Shown: positions 32,479 through 43,077, counted from the stretch's first letter. The stretch is 64,000 bases of DNA from Lacinutrix sp. 5H-3-7-4 (GCF_000211855.2 NC_015638.1:620001-684000), one strand, 5' to 3'. Numbers and translations are program-made. The notes: generated by a model from the sequence alone, not told the origin.

Positions 32479-34029
32479 TTATAGGTTGTTTTTTGCTAAA
32501 TATTTATTTTTAATCACTTCACCTACAGGCTTGTTTTCAATTTTACTTTCTAACCAAGAAATTATATCTAAATATAAAAACGCTCGTCTTTCGTATGGAT
32601 GATCTTCAAAAGTCTTTAATATTTTATGAAGTTCTCTAAAAGCATTTTTTAAATCATGAGGATAAATATCCTGTAATCCTCTAATAAATTTTATCATTTC
32701 TTTTTGCACCTCATGCAAGTCATTCATTTTAATTAAAAACTTATAAGTACTACGTAGCAAAGTCTCTAAGTGATAATCTAAGCCAGCTTCGTAATGCGCC
32801 ACAAGGTTTAAAACACGAGAAAAACATAACAAATCTTCTCGCATAGAAAGTGATTTATTAGAAATAATTTTATCTAAATAAAAAATACAATCTTTATTAT
32901 TTCCTGCACCAAAATGCAAACTCGCGAACTTATAATAAAATATCATTTTATGGTGTGGATCTATTCTTTCTTCAAAAGCAATCAAACCTTTTTCAATTTC
33001 TGGAATAATATCTAAACCAGCTTTAAAACTTCCGTCTATAAAATACTGATTGATATTATGAAAGTTAACATAAAGAAAAATTAAACTAGACACATTTTCA
33101 TCTTTCACAAATTTTTGATTTGTTACCGTAGCTTTAAAAGTGTTTAATTTTTTTAAAAATTTTGGTTTATTACTTATAAAAAAGAGCGACTCTAATAAAT
33201 AGTTGTTTCCTTTTAAAAAAAATACAGGATTAAGGTTTATCATACTCGGGTTTTGATAAAACAAATCAACCCATTTAGATGCATATTTATAACAATTTAA
33301 AAAATCCTGAAGCAAAAAACTATACCACAAATATGCCTTGTAAAACCATAGTTTTTCTCTAAAACCTACAGTTGCTAAATTTATTTTTGGCAACCTATCA
33401 TTAAAGTACTTAGTTACACGCAAACCTTCTTCTTGGTTTTTTACGTAACCTGTTTTTAAAATAATACTATATAATTGCAGCGAAAGATTAGAAAGTTTAC
33501 TCGCAATTACATTTTGATAACTTAAATCTTTTGCTTGTAATGCAAGCTCATCTGCTCGAGAACTTATACTTCTTGTTATGTATTGAGATTCAATAATTTT
33601 TTCAAGCTCAACAATCTCAAAAGCCATATTTTTCTCTTCGTTAAGTATAGCTAATTCTTTGGCTTTATCTAAAATTTTTAAACTCTGTTTATATAAACCT
33701 TTATGGTAAAGGATAGATGCAAAATCAAGCTGCTCTCGTATTTGAGAGCGAATGTTTTGATGAGAAGGACTTAGTTTTAAACTAATTAAAATTTGCTTGT
33801 ATAAATGTGCTTTTACATTAGCCAATTGCTGCTTTTTAACAATTCCGCTTTTAATTATTACAACCTCATCATAGGATTTAGCTTTATCCAAAAGGTTAAA
33901 TAAATTTAAAAATTTAGAATCTGAATTCACTCCAAGTCTTCCTACATAAAGCTTAAACTGTCTTTTTTCAGACTTTGTTAATGACTTTACCAGAGAAAAT
34001 AAATTATCTTTTTGGTCTTTAGTTGTCAA
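32479..34029 (-). CDS. Helical-repeat protein of unknown function (516 aa)
   Basis: A 516-residue, largely helical, leucine- and lysine-rich soluble protein without signal peptide. The opening (SLVKSLTKSEKRQFKLYVGR) is a distinctive basic helix. The rest shows TPR-like repeats, for example GLYKQSLKILDKAKELAILN near residues 115-135. No catalytic motif is seen. Proteins with this type of N-terminus occur across flavobacteria, usually annotated as hypothetical. It stands alone, divergent from leuA (about 145 bp apart) and about 105 bp upstream of the SAM riboswitch in the same direction. Confidence 0.7.
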   Translation of the reverse strand: MTTKDQKDNLFSLVKSLTKSEKRQFKLYVGRLGVNSDSKFLNLFNLLDKAKSYDEVVIIKSGIVKKQQLANVKAHLYKQILISLKLSPSHQNIRSQIREQLDFASILYHKGLYKQSLKILDKAKELAILNEEKNMAFEIVELEKIIESQYITRSISSRADELALQAKDLSYQNVIASKLSNLSLQLYSIILKTGYVKNQEEGLRVTKYFNDRLPKINLATVGFREKLWFYKAYLWYSFLLQDFLNCYKYASKWVDLFYQNPSMINLNPVFFLKGNNYLLESLFFISNKPKFLKKLNTFKATVTNQKFVKDENVSSLIFLYVNFHNINQYFIDGSFKAGLDIIPEIEKGLIAFEERIDPHHKMIFYYKFASLHFGAGNNKDCIFYLDKIISNKSLSMREDLLCFSRVLNLVAHYEAGLDYHLETLLRSTYKFLIKMNDLHEVQKEMIKFIRGLQDIYPHDLKNAFRELHKILKTFEDHPYERRAFLYLDIISWLESKIENKPVGEVIKNKYLAKNNL

Positions 34030-34173
34030 TTCAATTTTAAATTAAATTACTAGTAATCAAGTGTTTAAAAATCAAATTTACGTTTGAACATCGTAATCTA
34101 TAACAGAAACGCCAAGCAGTTAAAAAATTCAAAATATAAATTCGTAAGACAATACTAAACTATATTTTGATAA

Positions 34174-35349
34174 ATGTCAAATAACAATATTCAAATTTTT
34201 GATACAACACTTCGAGATGGAGAACAAGTTCCTGGCTGTAAATTAAACACTGAGCAAAAAGTAATTATTGCTAAACAGTTAGATTTACTTGGAGTAGATG
34301 TTATAGAAGCAGGATTCCCTGTTTCTAGTCCTGGTGATTTTAAATCTGTAGAAGAAATTTCAAAAATCGTAAAAAATGCTACTGTTTGTGGTTTAACACG
34401 CTCTGTTGAAAACGACATAACTGTAGCTTCCCAAGCTTTAAAATATGCAAAAAAACCAAGAATACATACAGGTATTGGCACATCAGACTCACATATAATT
34501 CACAAATTTAAATCTAACAAAGAAGCTGTATTAAAACGCGCTTATGCCGCTGTAAAACACGCAAAATCTTTTGTAGAAGACGTAGAATTTTATGCAGAAG
34601 ACGCAGGACGAACAGATAATGATTATTTAGCAAAAGTATGTGAAGCTGCCATAAAAGCTGGAGCTACTGTTTTAAACATTCCAGACACAACTGGCTATTG
34701 TTTACCTAGCGAGTATGGCGCTAAAATTAAATATTTAAAAGAAAACGTAAAAGGTATAGAAAAAGCCACTTTATCTTGCCATTGTCACAACGATTTAGGT
34801 TTAGCAACAGCAAATTCTATTGAAGGCGTAATTAATGGTGCCAGACAGATTGAATGCACAATAAATGGTATTGGAGAGCGTGCTGGCAATACTGCTTTAG
34901 AAGAAGTTGTCATGGTGCTAAAACAGCATCCTTATTTAAATTTAGATACTAATATTAAAACCGAAATGCTTTATGGAATGAGCCAACTTGTTTCAAACAG
35001 CATGGGCATTTATACACAACCAAATAAAGCTATAGTTGGCGCAAATGCTTTTGCGCACAGTTCTGGAATACATCAAGATGGTGTGATTAAAAACCGTGAA
35101 ACCTACGAAATTATTAATCCTAAAGACGTTGGTGTTACAGAATCTGCCATTGTTTTAACCGCAAGAAGCGGAAGAGCTGCACTTGCATACAGAGCTAAAA
35201 ACGTAGGTTACGAACTTACAAAACTTCAACTGGACGATGTTTATGCCAGTTTTTTAGTTTTTGCTGATAAAAAGAAAGAAATAAACGATAATGATATTCA
35301 TCAAATTATTGAAACTAGTAACGTCTACCAACAAATAATCTCTGCTTAA
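34174..35349 (+). CDS. leuA: 2-isopropylmalate synthase, short form
   Basis: Condenses acetyl-CoA with 2-oxoisovalerate, the first committed step to leucine. The 391 residues hold the HMGL-like TIM barrel with [14 protein letters not shown] at the start, the metal-binding [12 protein letters not shown], and NGIGERAGN. The linker region GIHQDGV is present. The usual C-terminal LeuA dimer domain (about 120 residues) that binds leucine for feedback control is missing, as commonly seen in this phylum. It is first of leuA-leuC-leuD-leuB-ppc, and its stop adjoins leuC. Citramalate or homocitrate synthases share the fold, but the operon settles the role. Confidence 0.92.
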   Translation: MSNNNIQIFDTTLRDGEQVPGCKLNTEQKVIIAKQLDLLGVDVIEAGFPVSSPGDFKSVEEISKIVKNATVCGLTRSVENDITVASQALKYAKKPRIHTGIGTSDSHIIHKFKSNKEAVLKRAYAAVKHAKSFVEDVEFYAEDAGRTDNDYLAKVCEAAIKAGATVLNIPDTTGYCLPSEYGAKIKYLKENVKGIEKATLSCHCHNDLGLATANSIEGVINGARQIECTINGIGERAGNTALEEVVMVLKQHPYLNLDTNIKTEMLYGMSQLVSNSMGIYTQPNKAIVGANAFAHSSGIHQDGVIKNRETYEIINPKDVGVTESAIVLTARSGRAALAYRAKNVGYELTKLQLDDVYASFLVFADKKKEINDNDIHQIIETSNVYQQIISA

Positions 35350-36732
35350 ATGAAAAAAACACTATTCGACAAAGTCTGGGATGCACACGTTGTAGACACT
35401 ATAAAAAATGGTCCACAAGTACTCTATATAGACAAACACTTAATACACGAAGTCACTAGTCCGCAAGCTTTTAATGAATTAGAAGATCGCGGAATTCCTG
35501 TTTTTAGACCAAATCAAATTGTTGCTACTGCAGACCACAATACACCAACACAAAACCAAGACCAACCAATAAAAGACGAGCTCTCTAGAAAACAACTAGA
35601 ACAACTCTCTATAAATTGCAAAAAAAATAATATTACATTATACCAATTAGGCCATAAATATAATGGTATTGTACATGTTATGGCGCCAGAACTTGGTATA
35701 ACCCAACCTGGAATGACAATGGTTTGTGGTGATAGCCACACCTCAACACATGGTGCTTTTGGCACAATTGCTTTTGGCATTGGAACCAGCCAAGTTGCTC
35801 AAGTTTTTGCCAGCCAATGTTTACTTCTTACCAAGCCTAAAAGCTTACGTGTAAACGTAAATGGAAAACTAAAAAAAGGGGTTTTACCAAAAGATGTAAT
35901 TCTGTATATAATTTCTAAACTAGGCACCAATTCTGGTACTGGATATTTTTGTGAGTATGCTGGTAATGTTTTTGAAGAAATGAGTATGGAAGGCAGAATG
36001 ACCGTTTGCAATATGAGCATAGAAATGGGAGCGCGCGGCGGTATGATTGCTCCAGACGAGACTACTTTTAACTATGTAAAAAACAGACAATTTGCTCCTA
36101 AGGGTGAAGACTTTAATAAAAAAGTTGCCTATTGGAAAACTTTACCTACAGATGAAGGCGCCACATTTGACAAAGAATACGCTTTTAATGCTGAAGACAT
36201 TGAACCAATGATTACCTATGGTACTAATCCTGGAATGGGAATTAAAATTACAGAAAATATTCCTGCAGAAACTAACGCTTCGTTTAAAAAATCTCTTGAA
36301 TACATGAATTTTGAAGCAGGAGAAAGCCTAATAAACAAACCTATAAACTTTGTTTTTATTGGCAGTTGCACCAATTCTAGAATTGAAGATTTTAGAGTTG
36401 CCGCAAATTTTATAAAAGGAAAGCAAAAAGCTAAAAATGTTACTGCTTGGTTAGTACCTGGAAGTAAACAGGTGGAAACTCAAATTATTAACGAAGGTTT
36501 AAAAGCTGTTTTTGATGCTGCAGGATTTGAGCTTAGACAACCAGGTTGCTCTGCTTGTTTAGCTATGAATGAAGATAAAATACCTCAAGGAGAATATTGC
36601 GTTTCTACATCTAACCGAAATTTTGAAGGTAGACAAGGTCAAGGTTCTAGAACCATTTTGGCAAGCCCATTAGTTGCAGCTGCAACTGCTGTAGAAGGAA
36701 AAATTATAGACATTACTAAACACCTTAATTAA
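35350..36732 (+). CDS. leuC: 3-isopropylmalate dehydratase large subunit
   Basis: Aconitase-family enzyme that isomerises 2- to 3-isopropylmalate together with LeuD; 460 residues, normal length. It carries a [4Fe-4S] cluster whose cysteines are in [11 protein letters not shown] and in [11 protein letters not shown]. Other family blocks are [28 protein letters not shown] and [12 protein letters not shown]. It starts directly after leuA and ends 1 bp before leuD, so subunits are made in balance. Cytoplasmic. Confidence 0.97.
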   Translation: MKKTLFDKVWDAHVVDTIKNGPQVLYIDKHLIHEVTSPQAFNELEDRGIPVFRPNQIVATADHNTPTQNQDQPIKDELSRKQLEQLSINCKKNNITLYQLGHKYNGIVHVMAPELGITQPGMTMVCGDSHTSTHGAFGTIAFGIGTSQVAQVFASQCLLLTKPKSLRVNVNGKLKKGVLPKDVILYIISKLGTNSGTGYFCEYAGNVFEEMSMEGRMTVCNMSIEMGARGGMIAPDETTFNYVKNRQFAPKGEDFNKKVAYWKTLPTDEGATFDKEYAFNAEDIEPMITYGTNPGMGIKITENIPAETNASFKKSLEYMNFEAGESLINKPINFVFIGSCTNSRIEDFRVAANFIKGKQKAKNVTAWLVPGSKQVETQIINEGLKAVFDAAGFELRQPGCSACLAMNEDKIPQGEYCVSTSNRNFEGRQGQGSRTILASPLVAAATAVEGKIIDITKHLN

Positions 36733-36733
36733 T

Positions 36734-37321
36734 ATGGAAAAGTTTACAACACTACATTCTAAAGCAATTCCTTTACAGATTGAAAACGTAGATACAGATC
36801 AAATTATTCCTGCCCGTTTTTTAAAAGCGACAGATAAACAAGGTTTTGGTGATAATGTTTTTAGAGATTGGAGATACAACAAGGACAACACACTAAATAT
36901 TGATTTTGCACTTAATAATCCTAATCATTCTGGCTCTATTTTAGTTGCCGGTGATAATTTTGGTTGCGGTTCGAGTAGAGAACACGCGGCTTGGGCTTTA
37001 ACTGGCTATGGTTTTAAGGTGGTTGTTTCTAGCTTTTTTGCAGATATTTTTAAGGGCAATGCCCTAAATAACGGCTTACTTCCTGTTCAAGTTTCTAAAG
37101 CTTTTTTAAACACTTTATTTAAAAGCATTAAAAAAGATTCAAACATTAACATAATTGTGAATTTAGAAGCACAAACTATTGCTATTGAAAATACAGAACA
37201 TGTAGCGCATTTTGAAATTAATAGTTATAAAAAAACCTGTTTAATTAATGGGTATGATGATATCGACTTTTTACTTAGTAAAAAAGCAAAAATTGAAGCT
37301 TTTGAAATTAGCCTTAATTAA
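36734..37321 (+). CDS. leuD: 3-isopropylmalate dehydratase small subunit
   Basis: Swivelling-domain partner of LeuC, 195 residues. It has the conserved [12 protein letters not shown] near the N-terminus and the substrate-binding [16 protein letters not shown] (about residues 75-90). It follows leuC by 1 bp. The gap to leuB (about 170 bp) holds a flavobacterial intergenic repeat, but no terminator is obvious, so leuB is probably on the same transcript. Confidence 0.96.
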   Translation: MEKFTTLHSKAIPLQIENVDTDQIIPARFLKATDKQGFGDNVFRDWRYNKDNTLNIDFALNNPNHSGSILVAGDNFGCGSSREHAAWALTGYGFKVVVSSFFADIFKGNALNNGLLPVQVSKAFLNTLFKSIKKDSNINIIVNLEAQTIAIENTEHVAHFEINSYKKTCLINGYDDIDFLLSKKAKIEAFEISLN

Positions 37322-37326
37322 TAAAC

Positions 37327-37401
37327 GCGTTAGTGATTGAACGGTTTGTTTGAGCTCCTTGAAAAGAGCGAGTAGTGAAAGCACGACCTTTAGGTAACGC
37401 C
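37327..37401 (+). repeat. Dispersed intergenic repeat (leuD-leuB gap)
   Basis: Begins GCGTTAGTGATTGAACGG, contains GAGCTCC...GAGCGAG (partly self-complementary) and ends CGACCTTTAGGTAACGCC. The same outer blocks appear inverted at 56979-57085. The remaining bases up to 37490 are AT-rich, with a possible stem AGGAAACTATTCCT. Confidence 0.6.
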
Positions 37402-37490
37402 ATAAAACAAAAAATAAAATTTCTGCTTTGCCAGAAAAAAACAAAAAGTATAAATTATAGGAAACTATTCCTGTTTAAGAAGTAAGAAAT

Positions 37491-38609
37491 ATGAAATTAA
37501 ATATCGCAGTTTTACCAGGAGATGGCATTGGCCCAGAAGTTACTCAAGAAGCAATAAAAGCGCTACAAGCTATTGCTCTAGAATTTGACCACACGTTTTC
37601 GTTTGTTGAAGCTCCTGTTGGAGCAACCGCTATAGACCAAACAGGAAATCCTTTACCAGAAGAAACCTTAGATGTTTGCGAGGCTTCGCATGCCATATTA
37701 TTTGGTGCTATTGGCGACCCTAAATACGATAACAATCCAGAGGCTAAAGTGAGACCAGAACAAGGGTTACTTCGTTTAAGGAAATCTTTAGGTTTATTTG
37801 CTAATATTAGACCTGTAAAGGCTTATGATGCGCTCATTGAAAAATCGCCTTTAAAAAAAGATATTATTCAAGGTACAGATATTAGTATTTATAGAGAGTT
37901 AACTGGTGGTATTTACTTTGGTGAAAAGCATTTAAGTGATGATGGTAATACTGCTTCAGATTTATGTTTATACACTAAAAGCGAAATTGAACGCATTGCT
38001 CATTTAGCCTTTAAAGCTGCAAAAGCCAGGAAAAACAAAGTAACTTTAGTAGACAAAGCAAATGTTTTAGAAAGCTCAAGACTTTGGCGAAAAGTGGTAA
38101 CAGACATCTCCAAACAATATCCTGATGTTTCTTTAGACTTTTTGTTTGTTGATAACGCAGCCATGCAAATGATTTTAAACCCTAATCAATTTGATGTTAT
38201 TTTAACCGAAAACATGTTTGGAGATATTATTAGCGACGAAGCGAGTGTTATTGGTGGCTCTATTGGTTTACTTGCCTCTGCATCTGTTGGAGAAAAATAT
38301 GCCATGTTTGAGCCTATTCATGGCTCTTATCCTCAAGCTACTGGAAAAGGTATAGCCAATCCAATAGCATCAATATTATCTGCCGCCATGTTACTAGAAC
38401 ACTTTAATTTACATGCAGAAGCCGAACTAATTAAACTTGCTGTAGAAAAATCTTTAAAATTAAACATTACTACACCAGACTTAAATAAAGACCATAACAA
38501 TGTATCGACATCTAAGGTTGGCGATTTTATAGCCGATTTTATATCTAACCCTAACGACTCTAACCTTAATTTTCACAACATACATTTAGGTCAATCTACA
38601 ATTATATAA
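37491..38609 (+). CDS. leuB: 3-isopropylmalate dehydrogenase
   Basis: Oxidatively decarboxylates 3-isopropylmalate with NAD to give the leucine 2-oxo precursor; 372 residues. Visible: AVLPGDGIGPEVTQEA at the N-terminus, LLRLRKSLGLFANIRP in the substrate region, ELTGGIYFGEKH, and the metal-binding NMFGDIISDEASVIGGSIG. The C-terminal cofactor block EPIHGSYPQATGKGIANP is present. It is followed after 3 bp by ppc. Confidence 0.97.
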   Translation: MKLNIAVLPGDGIGPEVTQEAIKALQAIALEFDHTFSFVEAPVGATAIDQTGNPLPEETLDVCEASHAILFGAIGDPKYDNNPEAKVRPEQGLLRLRKSLGLFANIRPVKAYDALIEKSPLKKDIIQGTDISIYRELTGGIYFGEKHLSDDGNTASDLCLYTKSEIERIAHLAFKAAKARKNKVTLVDKANVLESSRLWRKVVTDISKQYPDVSLDFLFVDNAAMQMILNPNQFDVILTENMFGDIISDEASVIGGSIGLLASASVGEKYAMFEPIHGSYPQATGKGIANPIASILSAAMLLEHFNLHAEAELIKLAVEKSLKLNITTPDLNKDHNNVSTSKVGDFIADFISNPNDSNLNFHNIHLGQSTII

Positions 38610-38612
38610 TAT

Positions 38613-41192
38613 ATGCCTACACAGCCTAAACTCACTCGATTTAAACAAACTGTATTGTCTAAATACCAGATATACAATAGTATATTCATGACCCTACCTT
38701 TTGATTCTATTTCTAAAACAGGCGTTTTATTACCGCTTTTTCATGAAACCTGTAAAAACGGTTTTGAGAACGGAGATAACCCAACCACAATTGTTAATAC
38801 CTTTTTTAAAAAATACCAAGCTAGAAGATCTAAAGAGAGCCAGATTGATTTATTGTTTCGCTTTATTCAATATATAGAACGCCAAGTTGTATTATTTGAT
38901 GCTATTGAAGATGCCGCTTTTCCTGTAGTTAACAACATGGATGGTATTGGTACTTTAAGAAGTTTAAAGGAAACTGCCTCTTCTGAAAATAAATTAGAAA
39001 AACTACAACAATATTTAGAAGAATTTAAAGTAAGAATTGTTTTAACCGCGCATCCTACTCAATTTTATCCTGGTGCAGTTTTAGGTATTATAACAGATTT
39101 AACTGAAGCTGTAAAGGAAAACGACCTACTTAGAATAAACGATTTATTAGCCCAACTTGGCAAAACACCTTTCTTTAAACACAAAAAACCAACTCCGTAC
39201 GACGAAGCCGTTAGTTTAATATGGTATTTAGAAAATGTATTTTATAAATCGTTTGGTAGTATTTACGATTATATACAGCAAAACATATTTGATGGTAAAC
39301 ATATTAATAACGATATTATTAATATTGGCTTTTGGCCTGGTGGAGATAGAGATGGGAATCCTTTTGTTACTCCAGAAATCACTTTAAATGTTGCAAACAG
39401 GCTACACGAAACTATTATTAAAAACTACTATAGAGATATACGTAAACTTAAAAGAAAACTAACGTTTAAAGATGTTGAAGAACGTGTTTTTAACTTAGAA
39501 ACAGAGCTTTACAATATTATCTCACATGAAAAATCTACTTTAACATTAGAGCATTTTAGCTCAGAATTAGAAAACATAAAGCAAATTATAATTGATAAAC
39601 ATCAATCGCTTTATGCCGAAGAAATTAACAGCTTAATTAATAAAGTTCATCTCTTTGGCTTTCATTTTGCTAATTTAGATATAAGGCAAGATAGCAGAAA
39701 GCACAATCAATTTTTTAATAATATGGTTGATGCTTTACTTGAAAACAAAAGTGAAATATTTCCAAAAAATTACCATGATTTAAACGAAAAGGAACAAGTT
39801 AAAATACTCTCTAAAGTAAAAGGAAATATAGACCTTTCGTTAATAAAAGACGAAGAAACTTTAAAGGCTTTAAACACTATGAAAGCCATTAAAACCATCC
39901 AAAACACTAATGGCGAAAAGGCTGCCAACCGTTATATAATTAGCAACAACCAAACAACTTTAAATGTCATGCAATTGTTTGCTATGCTTAAACTTGTTGC
40001 TTTTCAAGATAAGCTTACGGTAGACATCGGTCCGCTTTTTGAAACCATTACAGATTTAGAAAATGCTCCTGCTGTTATGGAAGCACTGTACACTAATCCA
40101 GAATATGCAGCACATTTAAAATCTAGAGGAAACAAACAAACTATAATGCTTGGGTTTAGCGATGGTACAAAAGATGGTGGATATCTTATGGCAAATTGGG
40201 CTATTTATAAAGCAAAAGAAAATCTTACTGCAATTTCTAGAAAGTATGATGTTACCGCCATTTTCTTTGACGGTCGTGGCGGTCCACCAGCTCGTGGTGG
40301 AGGAAAAACACATAATTTCTATGCGTCGTTAGGACCAACAATTGAAGATAAAGAAGTACAACTTACTATTCAAGGCCAAACTATTAGCTCTAATTTTGGA
40401 ACATTGGATTCTTCTCAATATAATTTAGAACAACTAATAACTTCTGGTATTCATAATAGTTTTAGCGATAATGATTTAAGCATGCTTCCTGAAAACAGAG
40501 TCGTTATGGATGATATTGCAAACCTTAGTTACGAAGCTTATGTTGCGTTTAAAGCACATCCAAAATTCATTTCCTATTTAGAACACATGAGTACATTAAA
40601 GTATTATGCTAAAACAAATATAGGAAGTCGCCCATCTAAAAGAGGAAAAGCTAAAGGTTTAGTTTTTGAAGACTTAAGAGCTATACCGTTTGTAGGCTCA
40701 TGGAGCCAATTAAAACAAAATGTTCCAGGATTTTTTGGTGTTGGTACTGCTTTAAAAAAATATGAAGATGCAGGAGAGTTTGATAAAGCTCAACGCTTAT
40801 TTAAAACATCGGATTTCTTTAAAACATTAATTGAAAACAGTATGATGTCTTTATCGAAATCATTTTTCGATTTAACAAAATACATGGCCGAAGATCCAGA
40901 ATATGGTGCTTTTTGGAAAGTTATTTATAATGAATACGAAACCACAAAACGACTTATATTAAAGCTTACAGGATATAAAGAATTAATGCAAGAAGAACCT
41001 GCCGGAAAAGCATCTATAGCTGTTAGAGAGTCTATTGTACTACCTTTATTAACGATACAGCAATATGCTTTAAAAAAGATTCAGGAACTTGAAAAAGCAG
41101 AAGTTAAAGACGAAGAGCAAATTAAAATATTTGAAAAAATAGTAACACGCTCTTTATTTGGAAATATAAATGCAAGCCGAAATTCAGCTTAA
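38613..41192 (+). CDS. ppc: Phosphoenolpyruvate carboxylase
   Basis: Fixes bicarbonate onto phosphoenolpyruvate to form oxaloacetate, replenishing the TCA cycle. The 859 residues are close to the normal length. Catalytic blocks are visible: LTAHPTQFYPG (with the essential histidine), FWPGGDRDGNPFV, FDGRGGPPARGGGKTH and GSRPSKRGKA. The C-terminal tail ENTRNTG-type ending is replaced by SLFGNINASRNSA. It lies 3 bp after leuB, which is unusual and suggests coupling of anaplerosis to leucine synthesis. A terminator follows. Confidence 0.96.
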   Translation: MPTQPKLTRFKQTVLSKYQIYNSIFMTLPFDSISKTGVLLPLFHETCKNGFENGDNPTTIVNTFFKKYQARRSKESQIDLLFRFIQYIERQVVLFDAIEDAAFPVVNNMDGIGTLRSLKETASSENKLEKLQQYLEEFKVRIVLTAHPTQFYPGAVLGIITDLTEAVKENDLLRINDLLAQLGKTPFFKHKKPTPYDEAVSLIWYLENVFYKSFGSIYDYIQQNIFDGKHINNDIINIGFWPGGDRDGNPFVTPEITLNVANRLHETIIKNYYRDIRKLKRKLTFKDVEERVFNLETELYNIISHEKSTLTLEHFSSELENIKQIIIDKHQSLYAEEINSLINKVHLFGFHFANLDIRQDSRKHNQFFNNMVDALLENKSEIFPKNYHDLNEKEQVKILSKVKGNIDLSLIKDEETLKALNTMKAIKTIQNTNGEKAANRYIISNNQTTLNVMQLFAMLKLVAFQDKLTVDIGPLFETITDLENAPAVMEALYTNPEYAAHLKSRGNKQTIMLGFSDGTKDGGYLMANWAIYKAKENLTAISRKYDVTAIFFDGRGGPPARGGGKTHNFYASLGPTIEDKEVQLTIQGQTISSNFGTLDSSQYNLEQLITSGIHNSFSDNDLSMLPENRVVMDDIANLSYEAYVAFKAHPKFISYLEHMSTLKYYAKTNIGSRPSKRGKAKGLVFEDLRAIPFVGSWSQLKQNVPGFFGVGTALKKYEDAGEFDKAQRLFKTSDFFKTLIENSMMSLSKSFFDLTKYMAEDPEYGAFWKVIYNEYETTKRLILKLTGYKELMQEEPAGKASIAVRESIVLPLLTIQQYALKKIQELEKAEVKDEEQIKIFEKIVTRSLFGNINASRNSA

Positions 41193-41213
41193 AAATCACA
41201 AACAGTTTATATT

Positions 41214-41248
41214 AAAAAACCTCGATACGTTATGTATCGAGGTTTTTT
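41214..41248. terminator. Bidirectional intrinsic terminator
   Basis: The stem AAAAAACCTCGATAC / GTATCGAGGTTTTTT has the loop GTTAT. It lies 21 bp after ppc and faces the convergent PII gene. Confidence 0.92.
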
Positions 41249-41307
41249 CTAACTAACTAATTTAGCGAGCAATTACAATACTCACTAAATATTTTATATA
41301 CTTTTAG

Positions 41308-41649
41308 TTATCTTAATGTTTTCTTTCCTTTTTCTTTGGTTCTAATTTTATAAGCTTCATCAATAGTGGAAATAAAAATTCTACCATCACCTATTGCTCC
41401 AGTAGAAGCAGACTCTAATATTGCTTTTATTGTTACAGCTTTAAAATCGTCGTTTACAATTATTGATAAGTAACATTTTTTACTGTTTTCTTTATTTGCT
41501 TCAGAAGAGATTAAATCTAACACATCTTGATTTTCATTATCAATACTAATCACATCCCAATGGGTAAAAAAGTTTACACCTACGCTTTGCAGTGCTTCCT
41601 GAACAACTGAAAATTTTGATTTTCTAATAATAGCTTCTACTTTTTTCAT
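41308..41649 (-). CDS. PII-family signal protein with unusual T-loop
   Basis: A 113-residue PII protein, the last gene of the porin-amt-PII operon. PII trimers plug Amt channels and sense ATP/ADP and 2-oxoglutarate. The ATP-binding B-loop TGAIGDGRIF and the ending YKIRT are intact. The T-loop region (about residues 35-55) reads DNENQDVLDLISSEANKEN, with no tyrosine at the position modified in enteric GlnB/GlnK and no resemblance to the normal GRQKGH block. Control by uridylylation is therefore unlikely. It may belong to an amt-linked divergent PII branch. Confidence 0.85.
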   Translation of the reverse strand: MKKVEAIIRKSKFSVVQEALQSVGVNFFTHWDVISIDNENQDVLDLISSEANKENSKKCYLSIIVNDDFKAVTIKAILESASTGAIGDGRIFISTIDEAYKIRTKEKGKKTLR

Positions 41650-41731
41650 TTCAACTTAAAATTAAAGACATTATAGTTCTTAAAACAAATGTCTTAAGAA
41701 CTATAATATTTAGAGTTAATACACTACTAAT

Positions 41732-43036
41732 CTATCCTCTATCTCTTTTTCCTGGATATGCTATTTCACCATGTTCAGACAAGTCTAAACCTACTCTTTC
41801 TTCTTCTTCAGTTACACGAAGTCCAATTGTAGATTTTAATATTTTAAATACTATAAATGATAACACAATAGACCAAACAGCATAAGCTAAAACTCCAATA
41901 GCTTGAGAGCCCAATTGACTAGCGCCACCACCATTAAACAATCCTATTCCCGCATCACCATCTATTCCCCAAAGACCAATTACTAAGGTTCCCCAAGCAC
42001 CAGCGACACCGTGTACAGAAACAGCTCCAATGGCATCATCAATTTTTAATTTTTTCTCTATAAATTCTATTGAAAAAACAACTATAACTCCTCCAATTAA
42101 ACCTGCAAAGACAGCGCCAATTGCAGACATGTTTCCACATCCTGCAGTTATACTTACTAAACCAGCTAAAGCACCATTTAAGGTTTGAGGCAAATTAGGT
42201 TTACCGTACCAAATCCAGGTTGTAATTAAAGCACCCAATCCTCCAGCAGCAGCAGCTAAATTTGTAATTAAAACTACATTAGATGCTCCTATAGCATCTG
42301 CGCCACCCCAAGCAAGTTGAGATCCTCCGTTAAAACCAAACCAACCTAACCAAAGTACAAACACTCCTAAGGTCGCTAATATTTGATTGTGTCCTGGAAT
42401 TGGCAATACTTTTCCATCTACATATTTTCCAATTCTTGGTCCTACCATATATGCAGCTACTAATGCTGCCCAACCACCAACTGAATGTACAATTGAAGAT
42501 CCTGCAAAATCAATAAATCCTAATTCGGTTAACCAACCAGAACCTTGCCATTGCCAACCTCCAGCTATTGGATAAATTAAAGCAGTCATTACAAGTGAAA
42601 ATATTGCGTAAGTAGAATACTTTGTTCTTCCTGCTATGGCTCCAGAAACAATTGTTGCTGCTGTTGCCGCAAACATGGTTTGAAAAAATAAATCTGCACC
42701 TTCACCTTGCATTAATCCACTCCAGAAAAACCATCCGTTAGATGTGTCTCCATACATTAATGAGTAACCCACCAACCAATAGGTTAATGAACCAACACAA
42801 ATATCTAGCAAGTTTTTCATGGCAATATTTGCTGCATTTTTAGAACGCGTCATTCCTGTTTCGACTAAAGTAAATCCTGCCTGCATAAAAAATACTAGAA
42901 TCCCTGAAAGTAACATCCAGAGCATTCCTAAATCTCCATTTATTGCATTTACAGCATTTTCAACATCTTTTGTAGTAGCAGCTACAGTTTCTTGAACTGC
43001 TATAAAATTTGGTAAAATTGATAAAAAATTATCCAT
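41732..43036 (-). CDS. amt: Ammonium transporter Amt
   Basis: Inner-membrane ammonium channel, 434 residues, eleven hydrophobic segments. The family blocks are FMQAGFTLVETGMTRSKNA, FAGSSIVHSVGGWAALVAA with the first pore histidine, and SVHGVAGAWGTL with the second. The cytoplasmic C-terminal tail (VGLDLSEHGEIAYPG) that contacts PII proteins is present. The following gene encodes a PII protein and the preceding one a porin, so the operon could move ammonium across both membranes. Confidence 0.96.
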   Translation of the reverse strand: MDNFLSILPNFIAVQETVAATTKDVENAVNAINGDLGMLWMLLSGILVFFMQAGFTLVETGMTRSKNAANIAMKNLLDICVGSLTYWLVGYSLMYGDTSNGWFFWSGLMQGEGADLFFQTMFAATAATIVSGAIAGRTKYSTYAIFSLVMTALIYPIAGGWQWQGSGWLTELGFIDFAGSSIVHSVGGWAALVAAYMVGPRIGKYVDGKVLPIPGHNQILATLGVFVLWLGWFGFNGGSQLAWGGADAIGASNVVLITNLAAAAGGLGALITTWIWYGKPNLPQTLNGALAGLVSITAGCGNMSAIGAVFAGLIGGVIVVFSIEFIEKKLKIDDAIGAVSVHGVAGAWGTLVIGLWGIDGDAGIGLFNGGGASQLGSQAIGVLAYAVWSIVLSFIVFKILKSTIGLRVTEEEERVGLDLSEHGEIAYPGKRDRG

Positions 43037-43077
43037 AATATGTAATTATTGTTAGTTTATAGTTAGTTATTGTTTTA

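Noticed and set aside
34030-34173. Leader peptide or attenuator before leuA
   Set aside because: No leucine-rich short frame and no alternative terminator stem were found in this gap.
41308-41649. Frameshift as cause of the odd PII T-loop
   Set aside because: The frame continues without interruption from the normal N-terminus to the normal B-loop, and the length of the segment fits; a pair of compensating shifts is less likely than real divergence.
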